From: Ornithinimicrobium cryptoxanthini
Lineage (GTDB): Bacteria; Actinomycetota; Actinomycetes; Actinomycetales; Dermatophilaceae
Direction: 5' to 3'
Assembly: GCF_023923205.1 (NCBI RefSeq)
Contig: NZ_CP099490.1
Span: 3,534,001 to 3,598,000, forward strand
DNA length: 64,000 bases
Part shown: one piece after another, positions 41,612 to 48,468 of the stretch
Layout: each line of letters starts with the position of its first letter
Position numbering within the stretch: the first letter of the stretch is position 1
The notes under the pieces: generated by a model
Database searches by the model: none
What the model was told of the DNA's origin: nothing
Seen by the model: the letters and a program-made list of their open reading frames with translations, nothing else
Position numbers and translations under genes: made by a program

Positions 41612-43228
41612 TTAGTGGAGCGGGCCGGTGACCGACTCGGCCGCCCGGCGGACGGCGCCGTCAGCGACCAGGTCGACCACGGTCTCGATCTCGGGGGCCA
41701 GGAAGCGGTCGGGGCCGGGGCCGGGGACCGGGTCATAGCCGGCGCCCTCGATCTCGTGGGCCTCGCCGGGCACCTGGCCGGTGCGCAGCAGCCGCACGAC
41801 AGCGGCCGTCGCCGGGGCCGGGGTCAGTGGCGCGCGCAGGTCGAGCGCGCGGGCCGCAGTGAGCACCTCGACGGCGATCACCCGCGTCAGCCCGTCGACG
41901 GCCCGGCGCAGCTTGCGGGCGCCGGACCAGCCCATCGACACGTGGTCCTCCTGCATCGCCGAGGACGGGATCGAGTCGACGCTGGCGGGGTTGGCCAGGC
42001 GCTTGAGCTCGGAGACGATCGCGGCCTGGGTGTACTGCGCGATCATGTGGCCGGAGTCGACACCCGGGTCGTCGGCCAGGAACGGGTTGAGCCCGCGGTT
42101 GCGGGCCACGTCCAGGAACCGGTCGGTGCGCCGCTCGGAGATGCTGGCCACGTCGGCGGCGACGATGGCCAGGAAGTCGAGCACATAGGCGACCGGCGCC
42201 CCATGGAAGTTGCCGTTGGACTCCACCCGCCCGTCGAGGGTGACCACCGGGTTGTCGACGGCGGCAGCGAGCTCGCGGTCGGCGACGGTCGCGCAGTGCA
42301 CCATCGTGTCGCGGGCGGCGCCGTGCACCTGGGGGCTGCACCGAAGGGAGTAGGCGTCCTGCACGCGGGTGCAGGCGTCGGGGTCGCGGTGGCTGTCGCG
42401 GATCGCGCTGTCCGTCATCATTCTGCGCAGGTTCTCGGCCGACAGCGCCTGACCCGGGTGCGGACGCAGCGCCTGCAGGTCGGCGGCGAAGACGTCGTCG
42501 GTGCCGAGCTGCCCCTCCACGCTCATCGCGGCCGCGATGTCGGCGGTGGTCAGCAGCGTGTCCAGGTCGGCGAGCGCGAGCACGAGCTGGCCGAGCATCC
42601 CGTCGGTGCCGTTGATCAGGGCCAGCCCCTCCTTCTCGGCGAGCTGGACCGGCTCGATCCCGGCGGCCGCCAGAGCCTCACCGGCATCACGCACGTCACC
42701 GTCGGAGTCCCGGACCAGCCCCTCCCCCATGACCGCGAGCGCACAGTGCGCCAGCGGTGCCAGGTCGCCGGAGCAGCCAAGCGAGCCGAACTCGTGCACG
42801 ACCGGCGTGATTCCGGCGTTCAGCAGCGCGGCATAGGCCTGCGCCGTCTTGACCCGGACACCGGTGCGTCCCGTGGCCAGCGTCGACAGCCGCAGCAGCA
42901 TCGTCGCGCGCACCACCTCGCGCTCGACCTCAGGCCCCGAACCGGCGGCGTGGCTGCGGACCAGGCTGCGCTGCAGCTGGGCGCGCATCTGCGTGGGGAT
43001 GTGTTTGGTCGCCAGCGCGCCGAACCCGGTCGAGATGCCGTAGTGCGGGACCGGGTCCTCCGCCAGTGCCTCTATCACGGCCCGACTGGCAGCGATGCCG
43101 TCCACCACCTCCGGCGAGAGCTCCACGCGGGCACCGTGCCGCGCGACGGCGACGACCTCTTGCGGCGAGAGGGCTCCGGGCTGGACGATAACGGTCGACA
43201 GTGCGTCAGGGGGTGCGGTGCGGCTCAT
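41612..43228 (-). CDS. hutH: Histidine ammonia-lyase
   Basis: 538 residues. GISTGFGALATKHIP and EFGSLGCSGDLAPLAHCAL hold the sequence that forms the MIO cofactor. The cyclising triad here is Cys152-Ser153-Gly154 rather than the usual Ala-Ser-Gly. Other marks: GLALINGTDGMLG, SNGNFHGAPVAYVLDFLAI and EDHVSMGWSGARKL. It removes ammonia from histidine to give urocanate. The start at 43228 is favoured by a TGGAAT -10 element 7 nt upstream (leaderless); an ATG at 43237 is in frame. Confidence 0.95.
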   Translation of the reverse strand: MSRTAPPDALSTVIVQPGALSPQEVVAVARHGARVELSPEVVDGIAASRAVIEALAEDPVPHYGISTGFGALATKHIPTQMRAQLQRSLVRSHAAGSGPEVEREVVRATMLLRLSTLATGRTGVRVKTAQAYAALLNAGITPVVHEFGSLGCSGDLAPLAHCALAVMGEGLVRDSDGDVRDAGEALAAAGIEPVQLAEKEGLALINGTDGMLGQLVLALADLDTLLTTADIAAAMSVEGQLGTDDVFAADLQALRPHPGQALSAENLRRMMTDSAIRDSHRDPDACTRVQDAYSLRCSPQVHGAARDTMVHCATVADRELAAAVDNPVVTLDGRVESNGNFHGAPVAYVLDFLAIVAADVASISERRTDRFLDVARNRGLNPFLADDPGVDSGHMIAQYTQAAIVSELKRLANPASVDSIPSSAMQEDHVSMGWSGARKLRRAVDGLTRVIAVEVLTAARALDLRAPLTPAPATAAVVRLLRTGQVPGEAHEIEGAGYDPVPGPGPDRFLAPEIETVVDLVADGAVRRAAESVTGPLH

Positions 43229-43235
43229 GGGTGCC

Positions 43236-43241
43236 ATTCCA
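43236..43241 (-). promoter_or_regulatory. -10 element of hutH
   Basis: Minus strand TGGAAT, 7 nt, ATG at 43228. Puts the shared palindrome at about -56 to -71. Confidence 0.4.
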
Positions 43242-43283
43242 CCGCTTCCCTTGCCCTGCCGCACCTCGCCACACGCCGATGGT

Positions 43284-43299
43284 GTCTCACCTGTGGGAC
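43284..43299. promoter_or_regulatory. Candidate hut operator, site 2
   Basis: GTCTCAC-CT-GTGGGAC: the same 7-2-7 palindrome as at 35415 with one arm mismatch, 56 bp upstream of hutH. Confidence 0.65.
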
Positions 43300-43446
43300 A
43301 GAGCGAGGTGGGTTGTCGGCCGCGCAGCAGTGCGTATGCCGGGTGCAGGGCTCCCGCCCACCCCACCGGGAAAGCACCATCGAGGCCACCTACGACGACG
43401 TGGCGGCACGGCTCGGCTAGCCGGCCGACCACGGGCCGAGACAGGT

Positions 43447-43485
43447 GAAGGGCCCTTCGGCAGTATGAGTGCCAAAGGGCCCTTC
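43447..43485. repeat. Hairpin, unit 1 of the duplication
   Basis: 16-bp arms GAAGGGCCCTTCGGCA / TGCCAAAGGGCCCTTC, one mismatch, 7-nt loop GTATGAG. Confidence 0.8.
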
Positions 43486-43695
43486 GGGGTGATGGGTCAG
43501 GGTGACGTCCCCATCGATCCAACCGTTCTCCGTGGTCCCACCGGCACCGTCACCAGTGCTGGTGCGACGAGCGAACCCGTCGTGCGGACTACTTCATCCG
43601 GTCGATCCCGCCTCCCTTGCGGGTGGCGTAGGACATTTCTATGTCATTCCTGGGCGGTGCGCAAGAGCTTTGGGGCAGAATTTGTGAAGTATTTT

Positions 43696-43784
43696 TTGTG
43701 CACAGGTTTATGCACACAAAATCGGTCTTTGTCCACTGGAAATCGTGAGTTGTCCACGATGTGTCCACAGGCGCCTGTGGACGA
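43696..43784. other. Cluster of six DnaA-box-like sequences
   Basis: Plus strand TTGTGCACA (43696), TTATGCACA (43708, exact TTATNCACA), TTGTCCACT (43729), TTGTCCACG (43750), GTGTCCACA (43761); minus strand TCGTCCACA (43776-43784). Each other box is at most one base from TTGTCCACA. The DNA before it is AT-rich (TATTTTTTGTG). Two more boxes lie at 44163-44182. No dnaA or dnaN is near, so this is not the usual origin. Confidence 0.55.
43763..43782. other. Perfect 20-bp palindrome within the box cluster
   Basis: GTCCACAGGC followed by its exact complement GCCTGTGGAC. It pairs two DnaA-box-like sequences head to head. Confidence 0.7.
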
Positions 43785-43856
43785 CGTGATCGCCGGCCTG
43801 GTGTGCGGCCGGGCGAGGGGACTCAACTGTCCGGCCAACACGGCATACACACAGGT

Positions 43857-43895
43857 GAAGGGCCCTTTGGCAGTATGAGTGCCAAAGGGCCCTTC
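43857..43895. repeat. Hairpin, unit 2 of the duplication
   Basis: 16-bp arms GAAGGGCCCTTTGGCA / TGCCAAAGGGCCCTTC pair perfectly around GTATGAG. Conserved loop and arms in both units argue that the structure matters. Confidence 0.85.
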
Positions 43896-44162
43896 GGGCG
43901 ACAGGACGAGGGTGACGCTCCTGTCGATGCACCGGTCTCTGTCTTCCCACCAGCAGTGTCACCTCGCTGGCGTGAGGGGCAGGGCCCCTCACAAAGGATC
44001 CAGTGTTCCGGTCCATCCGCCGCCCCTTGCGGGATGGCGTGAGTCATTTCTAGTTCTTTTCCCGACCGGGCGCAAGGGGTGCGGCACACTTTTTTGTCGC
44101 CAATGTGGTGATCAGCACAGTTCTGCACAGCTCGCGGCATGTTATCCCCCGGTTTACCGAAG

Positions 44163-44182
44163 GTGTCCACAGCTCGTCCACA
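44163..44182 (+). other. Two DnaA-box-like sequences in unit 2
   Basis: GTGTCCACA (44163) and TCGTCCACA (44174), 11 bp apart, following a TTATCCCCC at 44142. Confidence 0.45.
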
Positions 44183-44275
44183 GGCCGATGTGGGTCTTGC
44201 GGGGCGGTCCGGACAGTGGTTACGTGGACGGAGTCAGGCCCAGACAGAGGGGCCTGGGCACAGAAGGAGCAGACG

Positions 44276-44641
44276 ATGATCACCAAGGAAGAGCTCCACG
44301 ACCTCATCGCGCAACAGGCCGAGGTGCACGACAACCACGACCGGCCGGTCGGGCAGTTGCGTCGGATGTTCTTCGACGAGAGCACCGGTGACCTGGAGTG
44401 GGTCACTGTGCAGACGGGGAAGTATGCCGGCCATGAGACCTACGTCCCGCTGCGGGGGGCGTCGGTGGACCTGGCCAGCGACCCTCCCCGGCTGAGGCTC
44501 GGCTTCGGCAAGGGCCTCATCGACGACGCACCGCTGATGGCCGAGGAGAAGATCTCCCGCACCGAGCACCACCTCTCGGCGGGGCAGGAGAAGCAGCTCT
44601 ATGCCTACTACCGCTTCAACACCCACGGTTCCGACGACTGA
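44276..44641 (+). CDS. PRC-barrel-like small protein
   Basis: 121 residues from MITKEELHDLIAQQAEV with GAAGGAG 7 nt upstream. DNHDRPVGQLRRMFFDESTGDLEWVTVQTGKYAGHETYVPLRG is a PRC-barrel domain (a small beta fold that binds RNA or protein partners), with the usual G-x-L or I turn. The C-terminus IDDAPLMAEEKISRTEHHLSAG is seen in actinobacterial stress-related PRC proteins. Function unknown. Confidence 0.8.
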   Translation: MITKEELHDLIAQQAEVHDNHDRPVGQLRRMFFDESTGDLEWVTVQTGKYAGHETYVPLRGASVDLASDPPRLRLGFGKGLIDDAPLMAEEKISRTEHHLSAGQEKQLYAYYRFNTHGSDD

Positions 44642-44671
44642 GGGCACGGCCGGTGTCGCGCTGCCGCACGA

Positions 44672-44677
44672 CATACT
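44672..44677 (+). promoter_or_regulatory. -10 element upstream of the IclR gene
   Basis: CATACT, 6 nt, GTG at 44684 opening an 8-codon frame. Confidence 0.4.
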
Positions 44678-44683
44678 GACGCG

Positions 44684-44710
44684 GTGACCGAGCCCACAAC
44701 CCCTCGCTGA
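44684..44710 (+). CDS. Possible leaderless 8-codon leader ORF, or frameshifted IclR start
   Basis: GTG at 44684 is 6 nt after CATACT and reads M-T-E-P-T-T-P-R then stop, 2 nt before the GTG of the IclR gene. Either a leader peptide that couples translation, or an early frameshift, because in the other frame the same bases read PSLTVPSAPAVG, a natural-looking IclR N-terminus. Confidence 0.35.
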   Translation: MTEPTTPR

Positions 44711-44712
44711 CC

Positions 44713-45480
44713 GTGCCGTCCGCGCCCGCCGTCGGACAGGCCCTGACCGTGCTCAAGGTGCTGGCCCGCCGGGCCGGCCCGGTGCCCGCCGCGTCGATCG
44801 CCCGGGAGCTCGGGCTCGCCCGCTCGACGACCTATCGGCTGCTCGACGCGCTGTCCGCACAGGGGTTCGTCGTCCACCTGCCGGAGGAGCGGCGCTACGG
44901 GCTCGGTGTGGCGGCCTTCGAACTGGGTTCTGCCTATTCGCGCCAGGAGCCGATGCAACGCCTGGCCCGCCCCCTGCTCACCCGGCTGGCGGACCGCGTG
45001 GGACACAACGCGCACCTGGTGGTGCTGCATGGACGCGATGTCCTCTATGTCATCGAGGAGCGGGTCGCGGGTCGGCCCTCGCTGGTGACCGACGTCGGGG
45101 TGCGGCTGCCGGCAACGCTCACCGCCAGTGGTCTGGCCATCCTGGCCGCGCTGCCCACGGCACAGGTCCGCGCGCTCTATCCCTCGACCGCGGCGTTCGT
45201 GCAGCGCCACGACCAGGGCCCGACGACGTTGAGCCAGCTGCGCCGGCTGCTGGTCGACGTCCGGGCGAGCGGTTTCGCTGCCGAGACGGGCTCGGTCACG
45301 CCCGGCCTGGCCTCGGTCGCCTGCGCCGCCTTCGACCACAACGGTCATCCGGTGGCGGGGATCGCGGTCACCTATCCCGTGGACGAGGCGGACGACCGTG
45401 ACCGCACTGAGCTGGTCACGGCCGTCCGTGGGTGCGCCGATGAGCTCACCCGGCGACTCGGTGGCGCGGCGCGCTCCTAG
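44713..45480 (+). CDS. IclR-family regulator, candidate HutR
   Basis: 255 residues. N-terminal winged helix: VGQALTVLKVLARRAGPVPAASIARELGLARSTTYRLLDALSAQGFV. The C-terminal effector domain has RVGHNAHLVVLHGRDVLYVIEE and LPATLTASGLAILAALP, GFAAETGSVTPGLASVACAAF, as in IclR proteins that bind small aromatic or imidazole acids. Proximity to hutH-hutU and the palindromes make it the likely histidine-pathway regulator. IclR proteins are known hut regulators in corynebacteria. The start GTG at 44713 follows a short leader frame. Confidence 0.88.
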   Translation: MPSAPAVGQALTVLKVLARRAGPVPAASIARELGLARSTTYRLLDALSAQGFVVHLPEERRYGLGVAAFELGSAYSRQEPMQRLARPLLTRLADRVGHNAHLVVLHGRDVLYVIEERVAGRPSLVTDVGVRLPATLTASGLAILAALPTAQVRALYPSTAAFVQRHDQGPTTLSQLRRLLVDVRASGFAAETGSVTPGLASVACAAFDHNGHPVAGIAVTYPVDEADDRDRTELVTAVRGCADELTRRLGGAARS

Positions 45481-45485
45481 CTGGG

Positions 45486-46286
45486 CTAAGAGGACGCATT
45501 GTCGGCGCGGTCGGCGTTGGCGTGGATCGCGTCCCGCACGAACTGCGCGAGCCCGGGCCTGATGTCCTCATAGGTCTTGGTGAAGCGCGGGTCCTGGAGA
45601 TACATGTCGCCCAGATTGCGGTGGAAGTCCGGGGTGATGTCATAGAACCACCGCTCGATGGTCCGGCGGGACGCCTCAGCGGCGTCCATCGCCGCCACGG
45701 AGTCGGCCGGCTGGCCAGCCTCCATCGCCGCGACGAACGCGGCGTTGCTGGCGTCCTGCTCGGCCTTGATGTCCTCCCAGTCGGACCTGGTGTAGCGCGC
45801 GGTCCGGCGCTGCGACTGCTGCCACGCGTCGGTGTCGCCCCAGCGCTGCTGGGCCTCCTCTGCGTAGTCATCGTCGAAGGCGTCGCCAAATAGCTCGCGC
45901 ATCTCGTCGTCGGTCAGCTTGTTGCCTGTCATCTCCTGCTCCAGTGCTCGATCGATGGCTGTCACGAGATCGCGCATCTCCTCCAGCCGGGACATGACCG
46001 CAGCGCGCTGTCGGTGCAGGTGCTCCACGACCGCTGCGCCGGTCCCGCCGTCGAGCAGCTCACTGATCTGCTCGAGCGGGAAGCCGAGTCGGCGATAGAC
46101 CACCACGTGCTGCAGGCGGGTGAGGTCCTCGTCTGTGTAGAGCCGGTAGCCGGCGGCCGAACGCTCACTCGGGGACAGCAGGCCGATCTCGTCGTAGTGG
46201 TGCAACGTGCGCACCGTCACGCCGAAGGACTCGGCCACCTGTCCCACCGTGAGCACCGTCAGCTCCTGCACCTGCTGTCCGGTCAT
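45486..46286 (-). CDS. MerR-family regulator with TipAS domain
   Basis: 266 residues. TVGQVAESFGVTVRTLHHYDEIGLLSPSERSAAGYRLYTDEDL is the MerR winged helix, then the coiled coil (LHRQRAAVMSRLEEMRDLVTAID), then a TipAS ligand domain with FGDAFDDDYAEEAQQRWGDT, IERWFYDITPDFHRNLGDMYLQDPRF and HANADRADN. TipAS senses thiopeptide-like or other multidrug ligands. Start ATG 46286 is chosen because TTGACC, a 19-bp spacer and CATGGT place the transcription start there; an ATG at 46298 is in frame. Confidence 0.92.
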   Translation of the reverse strand: MTGQQVQELTVLTVGQVAESFGVTVRTLHHYDEIGLLSPSERSAAGYRLYTDEDLTRLQHVVVYRRLGFPLEQISELLDGGTGAAVVEHLHRQRAAVMSRLEEMRDLVTAIDRALEQEMTGNKLTDDEMRELFGDAFDDDYAEEAQQRWGDTDAWQQSQRRTARYTRSDWEDIKAEQDASNAAFVAAMEAGQPADSVAAMDAAEASRRTIERWFYDITPDFHRNLGDMYLQDPRFTKTYEDIRPGLAQFVRDAIHANADRADNASS

Positions 46287-46293
46287 GTCCACA

Positions 46294-46324
46294 ACCATGT
46301 GGCCTCACGTCGCGTGAGGGTCAA
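46294..46324 (-). promoter_or_regulatory. MerR-type promoter/operator for the TipA-like gene
   Basis: Minus strand TTGACC (46324-46319), 19-bp spacer, CATGGT (46299-46294). The spacer contains CCTCACG-TCG-CGTGAGG (46303-46319), close to the palindrome bound by TipA-type regulators. The extended 19-bp spacing is the mark of MerR activation, so the gene controls itself. Confidence 0.75.
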
Positions 46325-46450
46325 GCCCATTATCGGGAAGCGGGGGTGGGCCGGAGCCTATGCTCGCGGATGAGTCGCTATCTGGTCGTCCGCGCCCTGC
46401 GCGCCGAGGCGGCTTGCATCCCTGGACGCGTTGGTCTGAGTCAATCGGCC

Positions 46451-46456
46451 TAGAGT
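46451..46456 (+). promoter_or_regulatory. -10 element for leaderless quinone oxidoreductase transcript
   Basis: TAGAGT, 6 nt, ATG at 46463. Confidence 0.5.
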
Positions 46457-46462
46457 CGGGGC

Positions 46463-47455
46463 ATGCGCGCGATCACCATTCCGACACCGGGCGAGACCGA
46501 CGCACTGGTCCTGGCCCACGTTGACGCACCGACTCTGAGACCCGGGGAGGTCCGCATCGAGGTGGTGGCCGCCGGGGTCAACCGCGCGGACGTCATGCAG
46601 CGCAAGGGCTTCTATCCGCCCCCACCCGGCGAGTCCGAGCTCCCCGGCCTGGAGGTGAGCGGCACCATCGCCGAGCTGGGTGAGGGAGTCGACGGCTGGT
46701 CGGTCGGCGACGAGGTGTGTGCCCTGCTGAGCGGCGGGGGGTATGCCGAGCAGGTGACCGTCCCGGCCGGCCAGGTGCTGCCGGTGCCCCAGGGGGTCGA
46801 CGTGCGTGACGCGGCCGCGCTGCCCGAGGTGGCCTGCACCGTCTGGAGCAACGTCTTCCTCACCGCCAACCTGCAGCCCGGTGAGGTGCTGCTCGTGCAC
46901 GGCGGCTCCAGCGGCATCGGCACCATGGCGATCCAGCTGGCCCGCCAGGTGGGAGCGCACGTGATCGTCACCGCCGGCTCGGACGAGAAGCTGCAGGCGT
47001 GCTCGGACCTCGGCGCTGAGCATCTGATCAACTATCGGGACCAGGACTTCGTCGAGGTCGTGCGGGAGGTCACGGACGACGCCGGGGCCAACGTGATCCT
47101 GGACGTGGTCGGCGCAAAATATCTCGGCCGCAACCTCGATGCCCTGGCCACCGGCGGCCGGCTGGTCGTCATCGGCCTGCAGGGAGGGCGCAAGGGCGAG
47201 CTCGACCTGGGCAAGCTGCTCAGCAAGCGCGGCGCCGTCATCGCCACGTCGTTGCGCTCGCGCCCGACGGCGGAGAAGGCGACCATCGTGGCCGCGGTCC
47301 GCGAGCACGTGTGGCCCCTGGTGGCGGACGGACGCGTGCGCCCGGTCATCCACCAGAGGTTCCCGCTGGCCCAGGCTGGCCAGGCCCACCAGCTGATGGA
47401 GGACAGCAGCCACATCGGCAAGATTCTGCTCGACGTCGAAAGGACGAACTCATGA
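46463..47455 (+). CDS. NAD(P)H-quinone oxidoreductase (PIG3/QOR type)
   Basis: 330 residues of the zinc-free medium-chain reductase family. MRAITIPTPG opening, VVAAGVNRADVMQRKGFYPPPPGESELPGLEVSG, VLLVHGGSSGIGTMAIQLARQVGAHVIVTAGSDEKLQACSDLGAEHLINYRDQDF (NAD(P) binding), and VDWD-type end with GKILLD. PIG3/QOR proteins reduce quinones or enones. Starts leaderless; its stop overlaps the bpa ATG (ATGA). Confidence 0.92.
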   Translation: MRAITIPTPGETDALVLAHVDAPTLRPGEVRIEVVAAGVNRADVMQRKGFYPPPPGESELPGLEVSGTIAELGEGVDGWSVGDEVCALLSGGGYAEQVTVPAGQVLPVPQGVDVRDAAALPEVACTVWSNVFLTANLQPGEVLLVHGGSSGIGTMAIQLARQVGAHVIVTAGSDEKLQACSDLGAEHLINYRDQDFVEVVREVTDDAGANVILDVVGAKYLGRNLDALATGGRLVVIGLQGGRKGELDLGKLLSKRGAVIATSLRSRPTAEKATIVAAVREHVWPLVADGRVRPVIHQRFPLAQAGQAHQLMEDSSHIGKILLDVERTNS

Positions 47456-48120
47456 CTGAGCACACCCCCCAGGACCAGCCGTCGGACAAGGCGACAGACC
47501 AGGCGTCGGACAAGACGACAGACCAGGCGAAGGAGTCCGACGGCCAGGCCGAGCAGCGGCGGATCGTCGTGGTGACCCAGGACGGCATGGGCGTGGCCAG
47601 CCCCGAGGGCGCGGACGCCGCCAGCGACTCGGCCGAGACCAAGCAACGCAAGCCGACCGAGCTCGTCGAGCAACCCGCCAAGGTCATGCGCCTGGGCACG
47701 ATGATCAAGCAGCTGCTCGAGGAGGTCAAGGACGCCCCGCTCGACGAGGCCGGTCGCGCCCGTCTGGCCGAGATCCACCGGCGCTCCCTGACCGAGCTCG
47801 AGCAGGGGCTCGCCCCAGAGCTGGTCGAGGAGCTGGAGCGGATCACGCTGCCCCTGGCAGACGGCACGCCCAGCGAGGCCGAGCTGCGGATCGCCCAGGC
47901 CCAGCTGGTCGGCTGGCTCGAAGGGCTCTTCCACGGCATCCAGACCGCCATCGTCGCCCAGCAGATGGCTGCCCAGCAGCAGCTGCAGCAGATCAGGCTG
48001 GGCCTGCCCGGCGGCGCGGTAGGTCCACCCGGCGCAGGCATGATCCCGGGTCAGCCCCCCGGCCAGCCTGGTTCTTCGAGCGGCCCGGACGACGAGCAGC
48101 CGACGGGTCAGTACCTGTAG
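47452..48120 (+). CDS. bpa: Bacterial proteasome activator Bpa
   Basis: 222 residues. A charged disordered N-terminus (residues 1-60), then the helical core RRIVVVTQDGMGV, KPTELVEQPAKVMRLGTMIKQLLEEVKDAPLDEAGRARLAEIHRRSLTELE and LVGWLEGLFHGIQTAIVAQQMAAQQQ, then a Gly/Pro-rich tail ending in G-Q-Y-L. The C-terminal Gln-Tyr-Leu is the HbYX-like gate-opening motif of Bpa/PafE, which docks onto the 20S proteasome ring and unfolds clients without ATP. Implies a proteasome in this organism. ATGA overlap with the upstream oxidoreductase. Confidence 0.93.
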   Translation: MTEHTPQDQPSDKATDQASDKTTDQAKESDGQAEQRRIVVVTQDGMGVASPEGADAASDSAETKQRKPTELVEQPAKVMRLGTMIKQLLEEVKDAPLDEAGRARLAEIHRRSLTELEQGLAPELVEELERITLPLADGTPSEAELRIAQAQLVGWLEGLFHGIQTAIVAQQMAAQQQLQQIRLGLPGGAVGPPGAGMIPGQPPGQPGSSSGPDDEQPTGQYL

Positions 48121-48178
48121 TCACGTCGTCATTGGCACCGCGGCGTTCTTAGCCGCCACTCTGGTCACACCTGAGCGT

Positions 48179-48398
48179 GCAGTTGGACGGATCCTTCGCG
48201 CCCGACCGGCCTATGGCGTGAAGGAGCCATGCAGTTTTGGACGGATCCTTCACGCTCCGACCGCGTGTGGCGTGAAGGATCCATGCAGTTGGACGGATCC
48301 TTCACGCTCCGGCCGCGTGTGGCGTGAAGGATGCATGCAGTTGGACGGATCCTTCACGCTCCGACCGCGTGTGGCGTGAAGGATGCATGCAGTTGGAC
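48179..48398. repeat. 52-bp tandem hairpin array, 4 copies plus a partial one
   Basis: Copies begin GCAGTT at 48179, 48231, 48285, 48337 and 48389; the second has two extra T. Each contains GGATCCTTCACGC and its complement GCGTGAAGGATCC around a 14-nt loop, perfect in the copy at 48243-48282 and nearly so in the others. The array fills the gap between converging bpa and the lipoprotein gene and may act as a multi-stem terminator. No other feature is seen in 48121-48468. Confidence 0.9.
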
Positions 48399-48468
48399 CT
48401 GGGTGGATGGGTGCCTGGACCTGGCGGCGATGGGCGCCTGACGGAGGGGTGGCGATGGACACCAGCCG

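Larger units (their letters stand above)
43441..44220. repeat. About 410-bp imperfect tandem duplication, gene-free
   Basis: Unit 1 begins at 43441 and unit 2 at 43851, exactly 410 bp apart. The first 48 bp differ at one base (43458 against 43868). Farther in, GGGTGACG, CATTTCTA, TTGCGGG and GCGCAAG blocks recur in the same order with substitutions and small indels. The whole stretch 43229-44275 holds no convincing gene. Both units contain a long hairpin, an AT-rich run of T residues and DnaA-box-like sequences. Confidence 0.8.

Noticed and set aside
41303..43420. 705-residue plus-strand frame over hutH
   Set aside because: Antisense shadow of hutH in high-GC DNA. Its end (ESTIEATYDDVAARLG) looked coding-like but has no start or family.
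43696..44182. Chromosomal oriC
   Set aside because: dnaA, dnaN, rpmH and recF are not nearby; kept only as a DnaA-box cluster.
48179..48398. CRISPR array
   Set aside because: Units are contiguous with no unique spacers; there are no cas genes.
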